From Kineothrix alysoides (GTDB taxonomy: Bacteria > Bacillota > Clostridia > Lachnospirales > Lachnospiraceae): DNA of 64,000 nt. The translations under genes were made by a program, and so were the position numbers. Where the stretch lies: NCBI RefSeq assembly GCF_000732725.1, contig NZ_JPNB01000001.1, positions 124,001 to 188,000 on the forward strand. Direction: 5' to 3'. The notes beneath the pieces were generated by a model. The model saw only the letters and a program-made list of their open reading frames with translations. It was not told where the DNA came from and did not search any database. This document shows positions 53,999 to 63,671 of the stretch, one piece after another (within the stretch, counting starts at the first letter, position 1; each line of letters starts with the position of its first letter).

Positions 53999-54739
53999 AT
54001 GAAATACAAATATTTGCTATTCGATTTGGACGGAACCCTGACGGACCCAAAGGAGGGAATTACTACATCGGTACAATACGCGCTTAAGTCTTTTGGAATC
54101 GACGAGCCGGATTTGGACAAGCTGGAGCCTTTCATAGGTCCGCCTTTAAAGGACAGCTTCATAAAATATTACGGTCTTGATGAGGAGCAGGCAGAAACGG
54201 CGATTGTAAAGTATAGAGAATGGTTTTCTCCTACCGGAATCTTCCAGAATAAAATATATCCGGGCACAGAGGATATGCTGGCTGCGCTGAAAAATAAAGA
54301 AAAAGTGCTGGCAGTGGCTTCCAGCAAGCCAACCGTATTCGTGGAAAAGATTCTGAATCATTTCGAAATTCGCCAATACTTCGACGTCGTGGTAGGAAGT
54401 GAGCTAAACGGCGTCCGCGGAAGCAAGGAAGAAGTGGTAGAAGAGGCTCTTCGCCAGCTTTCTGCCAAATGTGCGGACGACAAGGATGCAGCGGCAGAGT
54501 CCGGAGAAGCAGAGACTGTACAACGGGAAATGGTGGCTGTAGCAGAAACCATATATATAGATAAAGAACATACCGCAATGATCGGCGACCGAGAATTCGA
54601 TGTATTTGGAGGTAAGCAGCACGGCCTGACAACTGTGGGAGTGACCTTCGGCTATGCCGGAGAAGGTGAGCTGGAGGCAGCAGGAGCCGATTATATCGTG
54701 AACACAGTAGAAGAATTGAGGAGGCTTTTGATACAATGA
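53999..54739 (+). CDS. HAD-family hydrolase, phosphoglycolate-phosphatase-like
   Basis: Motif I FDLDGTLTDP (nucleophile Asp about residue 9), motif II ASSKP, conserved Lys in GSKEEVVEEAL, and motif IV MIGDREFDVFG. The small cap (ITTSVQYALKSFGI) is that of phosphoglycolate phosphatase / PPi-phosphatase-like HADs. A hydrophilic insertion of about 30 residues (AKCADDKDAAAESGEAETVQ) lengthens the region before motif IV. AAGGAG precedes ATG. Its stop overlaps the start of the CPBP gene (ATGA). Confidence 0.9.
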   Translation: MKYKYLLFDLDGTLTDPKEGITTSVQYALKSFGIDEPDLDKLEPFIGPPLKDSFIKYYGLDEEQAETAIVKYREWFSPTGIFQNKIYPGTEDMLAALKNKEKVLAVASSKPTVFVEKILNHFEIRQYFDVVVGSELNGVRGSKEEVVEEALRQLSAKCADDKDAAAESGEAETVQREMVAVAETIYIDKEHTAMIGDREFDVFGGKQHGLTTVGVTFGYAGEGELEAAGADYIVNTVEELRRLLIQ

Positions 54740-55572
54740 CACCCCAACCGGAATCTTCATTGAAAAAGACATGGAATATACTGATGCCCTTCGTGGTATA
54801 TTTTATCGCCCACGATTTAGCGCAGGTACTGCTTGCGTTTCTTCTGAATATGAGCTTAGGCTTGGGAGGAAGCTACTCGGAATACATTTTCGCCCGCACG
54901 CAGACAGTAAACGCCGTCCTAAACGCACTTTCCCTGCTAATCGGTATGGCCTTCGTCTGGCCTATGGCTAAAACGGAATTCCGTTTTGCCAGACTGCGTC
55001 AAGAAGGGTTTCAGGCAACATGCCGGACATCCCTCGGGACAAATACGATAGCAGCCTACATTCTACTGGCAGTATTTGCGATAACGCTGGCGCTGGGAAC
55101 CAACCTCTTACTAATGCTCACCGGAATTGCAGGGAAATCCCCATCCTATCAGGACGTAGCCGCCAGACAATTTGGAGTAGCCTTCGCCGCAGGCGTAATC
55201 ATCTACGGCGTTCTATCCCCGCTTGCCGAGGAAATCGTATTCAGAGGTCTTATTTATAACCGAATGAAAAGGTACTTCAACCCCGTGCTGTCCATTATTA
55301 TCTGCGGCATACTATTCGGTGGCTACCACGGCAATCTGGTACAAGGGATTTATGGCTGCATCCTTGGGATAGCAATTGCATTTTCCTATGAACTATTCCG
55401 AAGCTTTGCCGCCCCCGTCCTCTTCCATTCCTTAGCCAACTTAAGTGTATTCATTGTCGCTTACAGCAGCCAGGGTCTGGCAGGAATGATGACTGCGTTG
55501 AATTGTTCCATTTTTCTGATAATTTCCTTTGTGAGTCTCTTTTTTATGTGGAAACTAAAAAAAATTACCTAA
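54736..55572 (+). CDS. CPBP-family intramembrane metalloprotease
   Basis: Integral membrane protein of 278 residues with about seven to eight hydrophobic segments. The catalytic motif AEEIVFRGLIYN (Glu165, Glu166, Arg) is followed by FGGYHGNLVQGIYG and VLFHSLANLSVF, which give the remaining metal ligands of CAAX-protease and bacteriocin-processing (Abi/CPBP) proteins. Members act in prenyl-protein cleavage, self-immunity or unknown roles. Coupled by a 4-bp overlap with the HAD gene, although no functional tie is evident. Confidence 0.92.
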   Translation: MTPQPESSLKKTWNILMPFVVYFIAHDLAQVLLAFLLNMSLGLGGSYSEYIFARTQTVNAVLNALSLLIGMAFVWPMAKTEFRFARLRQEGFQATCRTSLGTNTIAAYILLAVFAITLALGTNLLLMLTGIAGKSPSYQDVAARQFGVAFAAGVIIYGVLSPLAEEIVFRGLIYNRMKRYFNPVLSIIICGILFGGYHGNLVQGIYGCILGIAIAFSYELFRSFAAPVLFHSLANLSVFIVAYSSQGLAGMMTALNCSIFLIISFVSLFFMWKLKKIT

Positions 55573-55774
55573 AATTTTTCCAAGTTTCGAATTTTCCTAA
55601 AATAATGAATCCGGGAATACATAGAGATAAAATCCTAGTGTTTATCAAATGATTCCGGGATTTCCTGAAATAAACCCAAAGGAAAAAAGTGAGAAAATTT
55701 AATAAAAAATCTGACAATAATTAAGCAAACAATTAAATAGTCATATTATCAGACAATAGTAATGAAAATAATTA

Positions 55775-55803
55775 TTTACAGCATAAAAAAATAGGTGTAT
55801 AGT
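55775..55803 (+). promoter_or_regulatory. Promoter of gltBD
   Basis: TTTACA (55775-55780) and TATAGT (55798-55803) have a 17-base spacer. The predicted start near 55810 gives a leader of about 135 bases. The DNA from 55573 to 55774 is AT-rich and holds no gene that I can see. Confidence 0.65.
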
Positions 55804-55811
55804 AATTGCAT

Positions 55812-55854
55812 AGGTCGCAAAGAAGCGTAAAAGAGCTTTTTGCGTCCTTTTTTT
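55812..55854 (+). terminator. Early terminator hairpin (candidate attenuator) in the gltBD leader
   Basis: GGTCGCAAAG pairs with CTTTTTGCGTCC (one mismatch, one bulge) and TTTTTTT follows. It begins only a few bases after the predicted transcription start, so it would stop most transcripts at about 45 bases unless overcome. That suggests controlled read-through into gltB. No known riboswitch signature was recognised. Confidence 0.55.
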
Positions 55855-55944
55855 GTTATAAACAAGCTGTGAACAAATATCTGTTATGCCCATCAAGGCC
55901 TATAGGTCATTGCAAAGCTTGCAACATGTGAAAGGAGAAAATAT

Positions 55945-58900
55945 ATGTTTGATGCGAAAATGTCCCTCCCGGAAGCACCTCTTTACCGTCCCGAATTCGA
56001 ACACGATAACTGCGGTATCGGCGCCTGCGTAAATATCAAAGGCAAAAAAAGTCATGAAACAGTAGAAAATGCCCTTAAAATAGTAGAGAATCTGGAACAC
56101 AGGGCCGGAAAAGATGCAGAAGGAAAGACCGGTGACGGTGTTGGAATCCTCACTCAGGTGCCCCATAAATTCATGGTAAAGGTGACCGCCCCTTTGGGAA
56201 TTACACTTGGCGGAGAAAGAGAATACGGAGTAGGAATGTTCTTCTTCCCGCAGGAGGAAATGAAAAGAAACCAGGCCATGAAGATGTTCGAAATCATCGT
56301 GGAAAAAGAAGGCCTGACCTTCCTCGGCTGGAGGAAAGTGGAGACCATTCCTTCTGTGCTCGGGCATAAGGCTGTAGAATGCATGCCCTATATTATGCAG
56401 GGCTTTGTTAAAAAGCCGGCGAATGTAGAAAAAGGGCTCGATTTCGACCGTATGCTCTACATCGTGCGCCGCGTATTCGAGCAATCCGGCGACAATACCT
56501 ATGTAGTATCCCTATCCAGCAGGACTCTCGTATATAAAGGAATGTTTTTGGTTGGACAGCTCCGTACCTTCTTTTCCGATTTACAGGATAAAGATTACGA
56601 ATCAGCCATTGCTGTGGTACATTCCCGTTTTTCGACCAATACCAATCCAAGCTGGGAAAGAGCGCATCCTAACCGCTTTATCGTGCACAACGGTGAAATC
56701 AATACGATTCGCGGAAATGCGGATAAGATGCTGGCCAGGGAGGAGAACATGGAATCCGAGCACCTGAAAGGGCAGCTCCATAAAGTGCTTCCCGTAGTGA
56801 ATGCTTCCGGCTCCGACTCCGCCATGCTGGATAACACTCTGGAATTCCTCGTTATGAGCGGTATGGATCTGCCCCTTGCGGTGATGATTACCATTCCTGA
56901 GCCTTGGGCGAATAATAAGACGATGAATCAGCATAAAAAGGACTTTTACCAATATTATGCCACCATGATGGAACCGTGGGACGGCCCGGCCTCCATTTTG
57001 TTCTCGGATGGGGATATTATGGGTGCTGTGCTTGACCGCAATGGTCTTCGTCCCTCCCGCTATATGATAACCGATGACGGACAGCTCATTCTTTCCTCCG
57101 AAGTAGGCGTACTGGATATCGACCCGACGAAAATCGTAGTGAAGGAAAGACTCCGTCCGGGCAAGATGCTTCTTGTGGATATGGTGAAGGGAGAGGTTAT
57201 CGATGACGAGAAGCTAAAGGAAAAATATGCCTGTTCACAGCCCTATGGCGAATGGCTGGATAATAACCTCGTTACGCTGAAAAGCCTTCACATCCCCAAT
57301 CAAAGGGTGCCGGAATTTACCGATGAAGAAAGACAGCGTATGCAGAAAGCATTCGGCTATGCCTACGAAGAGCTTAAAGCGAGCATTCTTCCCATGGCCA
57401 GAGACGGAGGAGAGGCCATTGCGGCAATGGGCGTTGATACGCCGCTGCCGGTATTAAGCAAGACTTATCATCCGCTGTTCCATTATTTCAAGCAGCTTTT
57501 TGCACAGGTAACCAATCCGCCTATCGATGCAATCAGAGAGGAGGTTGTCACCTCCACCACCGTATATATCGGAACAGAAGGAAATGTGCTGGAGGAGACT
57601 CCGAAGAACTGCAACGTGCTGCAGATCAACAACCCGATTCTTACGAATACGGATTTGATGAAAATAAAGAGTATGAAGGTGGAGGGCTTCAAGGTAGAAG
57701 AGGTGCCCATTACCTATTATAAGAATACAAGTCTGGAGCGGGCGATAGAGCGTCTTTTCGTAGAGGTGGACAGAGCTTACAGAGAGGGAGGAAATATTCT
57801 CATCCTTTCAGACCGCGGCGTAGATGAGAACCATGTGGCGATTCCGTCTCTGTTAGCGGTATCTGCTCTGAACCAGCATTTGGTCAAGACGAAAAAGAGA
57901 ACAAGCGTAGCATTGATTCTGGAATCGGGAGAGCCGCGGGAGGTGCACCATTTTGCTACCTTATTAGGCTATGGCGCTTGCGCTATTAATCCGTATCTGG
58001 CCCAGGAATCCATTAAGGAGCTGATCGACAACAGGATGCTCGACAAGGATTACTATGCAGCAGTGGATGATTACAACAACGCCGTTTTACACGGAATCGT
58101 GAAAATCGCTTCCAAAATGGGTATCTCTACCATTCAATCCTACCAAGGCTCTCAGATATTCGAAGCTATCGGTATAAACTACGATGTTATCAATAAATAT
58201 TTTACAAATACGGTATGCCGTGTGGGCGGAATCGCATTAAAAGATTTGGAAAAGCAAGTGGATGAACTTCATTCGGGAGCGTTTGACCCTTTAGATCTTC
58301 AAACCGATTTGACGCTGGATAGTTTGGGACATCATAAGATGAGAAGCGGAGCCGATGAGCACCTTTATAATCCGGCGACCATTCATCTGCTGCAGCAGTC
58401 AACGAGGTGCGGAGACTATGGTATGTTCAAGCAGTATACCCAGCTTGTGAACGATGAAAACTCCGTTAAAAACTTAAGAGGTCTTATGGACTTCAATTAT
58501 CCGAAGCAGGGTATCTCTCTGGAGGAAGTTGAGAGTGTGGAGGAAATCGTCACCAGATTCAAGACGGGGGCAATGTCCTATGGTTCCATTTCCAGAGAAG
58601 CTCATGAGACGATGGCAATAGCCATGAACACGCTGAAGGGCAAATCCAATTCCGGCGAAGGCGGAGAGGACCTGGAGCGCCTGACTATAGGGCAGGACGG
58701 ACTGAATCGCTGTTCCGCAATCAAGCAGGTGGCAAGCGGACGTTTCGGCGTGACCAGCCGTTATCTCGTCAGCGCCAAAGAGATACAGATCAAGATGGCG
58801 CAGGGAGCAAAACCCGGTGAAGGCGGTCATCTGCCCGGGGAAAAAATATATCCGTGGGTGGCTAAGACAAGGCACTCCACTCCCGGCGTAGGCCTGATTT

Positions 58901-60492
58901 CTCCTCCTCCCCACCATGATATTTATTCCATCGAGGATTTGGCGGAATTGATTTACGATTTGAAGAATTCCAATAAGGATGCAAGAATTTCTGTAAAGCT
59001 TGTTTCCGAGGCGGGAGTAGGGACGGTTGCCGCAGGCGTTGCCAAAGCGGGAGCACAAGTCATCCTCGTATCGGGCTATGACGGCGGTACCGGGGCGGCT
59101 CCTAGAAACTCCATTCACAATGCGGGACTTCCGTGGGAGTTAGGCCTTGCAGAAACTCATCAGACGCTTATAATGAACGGGCTGAGAGGAAAGGTGCGCA
59201 TTGAGACGGACGGTAAGCTGATGAGCGGACGCGACGTGGCTATTGCGGCAATACTCGGCGCGGAGGAATTCGGCTTCGCTACGGCTCCTCTCGTAACTAT
59301 GGGCTGCGTTATGATGAGAGTATGTAATCTGGATACTTGCCCGGTGGGTGTAGCGACGCAAAATCCGGAGCTTAGAAAGAACTTTAAGGGTAAGCCGGAA
59401 TATGTTATGAATTTTATGAGATTTATCGCTACGGAGCTTCGGGAATATATGGCAAAGCTGGGCGTACGCACCATCGACGAACTGGTAGGGCGCACTGAAT
59501 TGCTCAAGAGGAAGGAAAGCTTAACGAAGAGCCAGCAGCAGGTGGATTTGGCGCAGATTCTCGCTAATCCTTATGTAGGCAGTCAGGAGAAAATGACCTT
59601 CGACCCTAAGCAGGTATATGATTTCCATTTGGAGAAGACCTTGGATGAGAAGGTGCTGTTAAAGCAACTTTCCGGCGCGATTGCCAAGGGAACGAAACGA
59701 AGTGTGGAGGTCGATGTAAAAAATACGGATCGTGCGTTCGGAACGATTCTCGGATCAGAAATTACCAAGCAGCTTGGAGATAGTGTGGAAGAGGATACCT
59801 ACCGCATTTTATGCAAGGGTACGGGAGGACAGAGTTTCGGAGCATTTATCCCGAAAGGCCTTACGCTGGAGCTGGTAGGTGACAGTAACGACTATTTTGC
59901 CAAGGGCCTGTCCGGCGGCAAGCTGATCGTTTATCCTCCGGCGGGAAGCAGCTTCAAGGCAGAGGATAATATCATTATAGGAAACGTTGCCTTATACGGT
60001 GCGACCAGCGGAAAAGTATTTATAAATGGTATGGCAGGAGAGCGTTTCTGTGTTCGTAACTCCGGAGCCAATGCGGTAGTAGAGGGCGTAGGCGACCACG
60101 GCTGTGAATATATGACGGGAGGACGCGTAGTGGTACTGGGACCTACGGGCAAGAACTTCGCGGCAGGAATGAGCGGCGGTATTGCGTATGTTCTGGATGA
60201 AAACAACGACCTGTACATCCGGTTGAATAAAGAGATGATTTCTTCTCACGAGCTGACTTCCAAATACGATGTACTGGAGCTTAAGGGAATGATAAAGGAG
60301 CATGTAGCTCTTACCAATTCGGCAAAAGGAAAGGAAATCCTCGATAACTTCAAGGATTATCTGCCGAAATTCAAGAAAATCATTCCTCATGACTATGAAA
60401 GAATGCTGACGACTATCGTGCAGATGGAAGAAAAGGGACTTAGTGCAGAGCAGGCACAAATAGAAGCATTCTACGTAAACAGTGCGAAGTAG
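55945..60492 (+). CDS. gltB: Glutamate synthase, large subunit
   Basis: GltB takes ammonia from glutamine and makes glutamate from 2-oxoglutarate. The 1515-residue protein has a class II glutamine amidotransferase domain; Cys23 (HDNCGIGAC) becomes the N-terminal nucleophile after removal of a 22-residue leader. Next come the central domain, the FMN-binding synthase domain (GAKPGEGGHLPGEKIYPWVA, SGYDGGTGAAP), the 3Fe-4S cysteines in GCVMMRVCNLDTCPVGVATQ, and the C-terminal GXGXG beta-helix (GNVALYGATSG). AAAGGAG lies before ATG. gltD follows 21 bp later. Confidence 0.98.
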   Translation: MFDAKMSLPEAPLYRPEFEHDNCGIGACVNIKGKKSHETVENALKIVENLEHRAGKDAEGKTGDGVGILTQVPHKFMVKVTAPLGITLGGEREYGVGMFFFPQEEMKRNQAMKMFEIIVEKEGLTFLGWRKVETIPSVLGHKAVECMPYIMQGFVKKPANVEKGLDFDRMLYIVRRVFEQSGDNTYVVSLSSRTLVYKGMFLVGQLRTFFSDLQDKDYESAIAVVHSRFSTNTNPSWERAHPNRFIVHNGEINTIRGNADKMLAREENMESEHLKGQLHKVLPVVNASGSDSAMLDNTLEFLVMSGMDLPLAVMITIPEPWANNKTMNQHKKDFYQYYATMMEPWDGPASILFSDGDIMGAVLDRNGLRPSRYMITDDGQLILSSEVGVLDIDPTKIVVKERLRPGKMLLVDMVKGEVIDDEKLKEKYACSQPYGEWLDNNLVTLKSLHIPNQRVPEFTDEERQRMQKAFGYAYEELKASILPMARDGGEAIAAMGVDTPLPVLSKTYHPLFHYFKQLFAQVTNPPIDAIREEVVTSTTVYIGTEGNVLEETPKNCNVLQINNPILTNTDLMKIKSMKVEGFKVEEVPITYYKNTSLERAIERLFVEVDRAYREGGNILILSDRGVDENHVAIPSLLAVSALNQHLVKTKKRTSVALILESGEPREVHHFATLLGYGACAINPYLAQESIKELIDNRMLDKDYYAAVDDYNNAVLHGIVKIASKMGISTIQSYQGSQIFEAIGINYDVINKYFTNTVCRVGGIALKDLEKQVDELHSGAFDPLDLQTDLTLDSLGHHKMRSGADEHLYNPATIHLLQQSTRCGDYGMFKQYTQLVNDENSVKNLRGLMDFNYPKQGISLEEVESVEEIVTRFKTGAMSYGSISREAHETMAIAMNTLKGKSNSGEGGEDLERLTIGQDGLNRCSAIKQVASGRFGVTSRYLVSAKEIQIKMAQGAKPGEGGHLPGEKIYPWVAKTRHSTPGVGLISPPPHHDIYSIEDLAELIYDLKNSNKDARISVKLVSEAGVGTVAAGVAKAGAQVILVSGYDGGTGAAPRNSIHNAGLPWELGLAETHQTLIMNGLRGKVRIETDGKLMSGRDVAIAAILGAEEFGFATAPLVTMGCVMMRVCNLDTCPVGVATQNPELRKNFKGKPEYVMNFMRFIATELREYMAKLGVRTIDELVGRTELLKRKESLTKSQQQVDLAQILANPYVGSQEKMTFDPKQVYDFHLEKTLDEKVLLKQLSGAIAKGTKRSVEVDVKNTDRAFGTILGSEITKQLGDSVEEDTYRILCKGTGGQSFGAFIPKGLTLELVGDSNDYFAKGLSGGKLIVYPPAGSSFKAEDNIIIGNVALYGATSGKVFINGMAGERFCVRNSGANAVVEGVGDHGCEYMTGGRVVVLGPTGKNFAAGMSGGIAYVLDENNDLYIRLNKEMISSHELTSKYDVLELKGMIKEHVALTNSAKGKEILDNFKDYLPKFKKIIPHDYERMLTTIVQMEEKGLSAEQAQIEAFYVNSAK

Positions 60493-60513
60493 GAAGGAAA
60501 GGAGGCCTATACG

Positions 60514-62007
60514 ATGGGAAAACCAACAGGATTTATGGATTATAACAGGGAAGTTTCCAAGGAAACGGAACCCAAAAAGAGAATAAAGAATTTCGATGAA
60601 TTTCATGAGCATCTGCCGAAGGAAAAGCAGAGAATTCAAGGAGCCAGGTGTATGGACTGCGGCGTGCCTTTTTGCCAGTCAGGTATGAACCTGGGCGGTA
60701 TGACTTCCGGCTGTCCCCTTCACAACCTGATACCGGAATGGAATGACTTGGTATTTACGGGAAATTGGCAGCAGGCATACAACCGTTTGAAAAAGACGAA
60801 TAGTTTTCCGGAATTTACCTCCAGAGTGTGCCCTGCACCATGCGAAGGTGCGTGTACCTGCGGACTGAATGGCAGTCCCGTGGCAATCAAGGAAAACGAA
60901 TATGCCATTACAGAAAACGCATATGCTGAGGGCTATGCGTCCGCGAAGCCGCCTAAGGTGCGTACAGGAAAGCGCGTGGCGGTAGTAGGCAGCGGCCCGG
61001 CAGGGCTTGCGGCGGCAGACCAGTTGAATAAAAGAGGACATCAGGTAACCGTATTCGAACGCTCCGACCGGGTGGGAGGATTGCTCATGTACGGAATACC
61101 CAATATGAAATTGGATAAGAGCATCGTGGAGCGCAAAATAAAGATTATGGAAGAGGAAGGGGTCGTCTTCGTGACGGGAACGGATGTAGGCAAGGATTTA
61201 TCCCCGGAAAGCCTGCAAAAGGACTTCCACAGAGTTGTTTTGGCCTGCGGCTCCTCCAATCCGAGGGATATTTCCGCTCCAGGCAGAGATGCACAGGGCA
61301 TTTATTTCGCGGTGGATTTCCTGAAGGTGAATACAAAGAGCCTGCGGGATTCCAATTTGCAGGATGGAAACTACGTGAATACAAAGGATAAGCATGTGGT
61401 GATCATCGGAGGCGGCGATACGGGTAACGACTGCGTGGGTACATCTGTGCGCCATGGCTGTAAGTCCGTAACCCAGATAGAGATGATGCCCAAGGCGCCG
61501 GATGCGCGTACCGAGAATAACCCCTGGCCGGAATGGCCGAAGGTGTGCAAGACGGATTACGGTCAGGAAGAAGCGATAGCGGTATTCGGACACGATCCCC
61601 GCATCTATGAATCTACGGTAAAGGAATTCATCAAGGACAAAAACGGTCATTTGAAGAGCGTCAAAATCGTAAAGCTCGCCTGGGAAAAGGATGAAAAGAC
61701 GGGCCGCATGAATATGAAAGAGGTTCCGGGGAGCGAGCGGACGCTTCCGGCGGACATAGTTCTTATTGCGGCAGGCTTTCTCGGAAGCCAGAAGTACGTG
61801 ACGGAAGCCTTCAAGGTGGAAACCGATGAAAGGACCAACGTTAAGACCGTTCAAGGAGCATATGTGACGAATGTGAAGAACGTCTTTGCTGCCGGTGATA
61901 TGCGCAGAGGCCAGTCATTAGTCGTATGGGCAATACGTGAAGGAATGGAGGCTGCCCGGGCAGTAGATGAAAGCCTGATGGGCTACAGCAATCTGAACGT
62001 GCAATAG
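60514..62007 (+). CDS. gltD: Glutamate synthase, small subunit
   Basis: NADPH-oxidising partner of GltB. Two 4Fe-4S clusters are laid out as CMDCGVPFC ... GCPLHNLIPEWN and CPAPCEGACTCG. The FAD-binding motif is VAVVGSGPAGLAAADQL (about residue 152), the NADPH site HVVIIGGGDTGNDC, and the C-terminal FAD region AAGDMRRGQSLVVWAIREG. 497 residues, normal length. AGGAAAGGAGG precedes ATG. Ends the operon at a strong terminator. Confidence 0.98.
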   Translation: MGKPTGFMDYNREVSKETEPKKRIKNFDEFHEHLPKEKQRIQGARCMDCGVPFCQSGMNLGGMTSGCPLHNLIPEWNDLVFTGNWQQAYNRLKKTNSFPEFTSRVCPAPCEGACTCGLNGSPVAIKENEYAITENAYAEGYASAKPPKVRTGKRVAVVGSGPAGLAAADQLNKRGHQVTVFERSDRVGGLLMYGIPNMKLDKSIVERKIKIMEEEGVVFVTGTDVGKDLSPESLQKDFHRVVLACGSSNPRDISAPGRDAQGIYFAVDFLKVNTKSLRDSNLQDGNYVNTKDKHVVIIGGGDTGNDCVGTSVRHGCKSVTQIEMMPKAPDARTENNPWPEWPKVCKTDYGQEEAIAVFGHDPRIYESTVKEFIKDKNGHLKSVKIVKLAWEKDEKTGRMNMKEVPGSERTLPADIVLIAAGFLGSQKYVTEAFKVETDERTNVKTVQGAYVTNVKNVFAAGDMRRGQSLVVWAIREGMEAARAVDESLMGYSNLNVQ

Positions 62008-62109
62008 GAATGAAAAAGAAACAGAAATAAAAGAGAAGCAGAAATGGAAAAACAGAAAAGAAATAATAATAAATGAAGAAATGGAAATATGAAATAAAAT
62101 GAAGCAGTA

Positions 62110-62155
62110 AAAGAGGATATTTACCGGAAACTTAAGGTAAATATCCTCTTTGTTT
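62110..62155 (+). terminator. Terminator after gltD
   Basis: A perfect 16-bp stem, AAAGAGGATATTTACC (62110-62125) with GGTAAATATCCTCTTT (62136-62151). The preceding 100 bases are purine-rich repeats of AGAAA/GAAAT type with no gene. Confidence 0.9.
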
Positions 62156-62251
62156 AAGTTCCCATTGAAAAACCGGGATAAGTGCGATATACTGCTAATC
62201 GTGTACACAAATGATGGAATTATTTAAAGAAATCCACAAAAGCGGAAGGAT

Positions 62252-63655
62252 ATGAGCAAAGAAATGTCCGGTAAATTAATGCAGGATGAAAATAATATAA
62301 AAGTAACGGATATGGGAAAAAGTAATGCCATAACGGAGGGAGTAATCTGGAAACAGTTGCTCCTCTTCTTTTTCCCTATTTTATTCGGCACTTTTTTTCA
62401 GCAGTTATATAATGCGATAGACGCCATTATCGTAGGAAGATATGTGGGAAAGGAGGCGCTTTCTGCCGTGGGCGGAAGCACCAATACAGTGATTCAGCTA
62501 ATCGTAGGCTTTTTTGTAGGTCTATCCAGCGGAGCCACCGTTATCATATCCCAATATTACGGAGCGAAGAGGCAGGAGATGGTGGGATATGCGGTACATA
62601 CGGCAATTGCCTTCAGCGTGATTGCAGGTCTTGCTATGTCAGCAGCAGGTATCCTCACTGCACCGGCAGTATTAAAAGCTATGAATACACCGGAGGATGT
62701 GCTTGGGCCGTCAGTTACCTTCCTTCGGATTTATTACTTAGGGATGGTAGGGAATCTCGTTTATAATATAGGTGCGGGAATACTCAGGGCAGTAGGTGAC
62801 GCCAAACGGCCTCTGTACTTTTTGATCGTGAGTTGTATGACAAACATCGTTCTCGACATGCTGTTTGTGGTAGGCCTCGGCATGGGAGTGGCAGGGGCGG
62901 CGTTAGCGACTATCATTTCCCAGGCGCTCAGTGCGGTACTTGTTATAATGCTGTTAGCAAGGACGAAGGATATGCACCGTCTGGTCCTTCGCGATATCCG
63001 TTTGGATAGAAGGATGTTAGCGAGAATTATTAAGATCGGATTTCCGGCAGGCATGCAGTCAATTATGTACAGTTCCTCCAACGTCATTATACAAGCCGGC
63101 ATTAATTCCCTGGGAACGGATACTGTAGCGGCATGGACGGCCTATAGTAAGATAGACAGTATATTTTGGATGATCGTCAGCGCCTTCGGCATTTCGGTCA
63201 CTACATTCGTGGGGCAGAACTATGGAGCGGGGAAGAAAGAACGGATGAAAAAAGGAGTACGGATATGTATGGCTATGACTTTTGCCGCTACCTTTTTGAT
63301 TTCCTTTGTGCTATATTTCTGGGGAATATATTGCTATCGGCTGTTTACTACAGATACGGCGGTAATAAGGATAGGAGTGCAGATGCTGCGCTTTCTCGTG
63401 CCTGTGTACTTCACATATGTAGCCATCGAGATTCTCTCCGGTGCCCTGCGCGGCGTGGGCGATAGCTGGATTCCTATGATTATATGTCTGATAGGAATAT
63501 GCTCGCTGCGCGTAATATGGCTTATGCTGGCGGTTCCGCTTCGAAAGAATATTTATACGATCATGTTCAGCTACCCGCTCACATGGGTAGTTACGACTAT
63601 TCTGTTCGTCATATATTATTTGTTTTTCAGTAAAGTTAAAGGACGTCAAAAATAA
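62252..63655 (+). CDS. MATE-family efflux transporter
   Basis: A 467-residue cation-driven multidrug exporter with about twelve membrane segments. Diagnostic stretches are FFPILFGTFFQQLYNAIDAI, VGKEALSAVGGS, GLSSGATVIISQYYGAK, and in the second half FPAGMQSIMYSSSN and SAFGISVTTFVGQNYGAGKK. The start has GGAAGG upstream; a downstream ATG (62267) is a weaker alternative. The substrate is unknown. The gene is convergent with the LytTR gene. Confidence 0.94.
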   Translation: MSKEMSGKLMQDENNIKVTDMGKSNAITEGVIWKQLLLFFFPILFGTFFQQLYNAIDAIIVGRYVGKEALSAVGGSTNTVIQLIVGFFVGLSSGATVIISQYYGAKRQEMVGYAVHTAIAFSVIAGLAMSAAGILTAPAVLKAMNTPEDVLGPSVTFLRIYYLGMVGNLVYNIGAGILRAVGDAKRPLYFLIVSCMTNIVLDMLFVVGLGMGVAGAALATIISQALSAVLVIMLLARTKDMHRLVLRDIRLDRRMLARIIKIGFPAGMQSIMYSSSNVIIQAGINSLGTDTVAAWTAYSKIDSIFWMIVSAFGISVTTFVGQNYGAGKKERMKKGVRICMAMTFAATFLISFVLYFWGIYCYRLFTTDTAVIRIGVQMLRFLVPVYFTYVAIEILSGALRGVGDSWIPMIICLIGICSLRVIWLMLAVPLRKNIYTIMFSYPLTWVVTTILFVIYYLFFSKVKGRQK

Positions 63656-63671
63656 AGTTCTATGGAAACAC

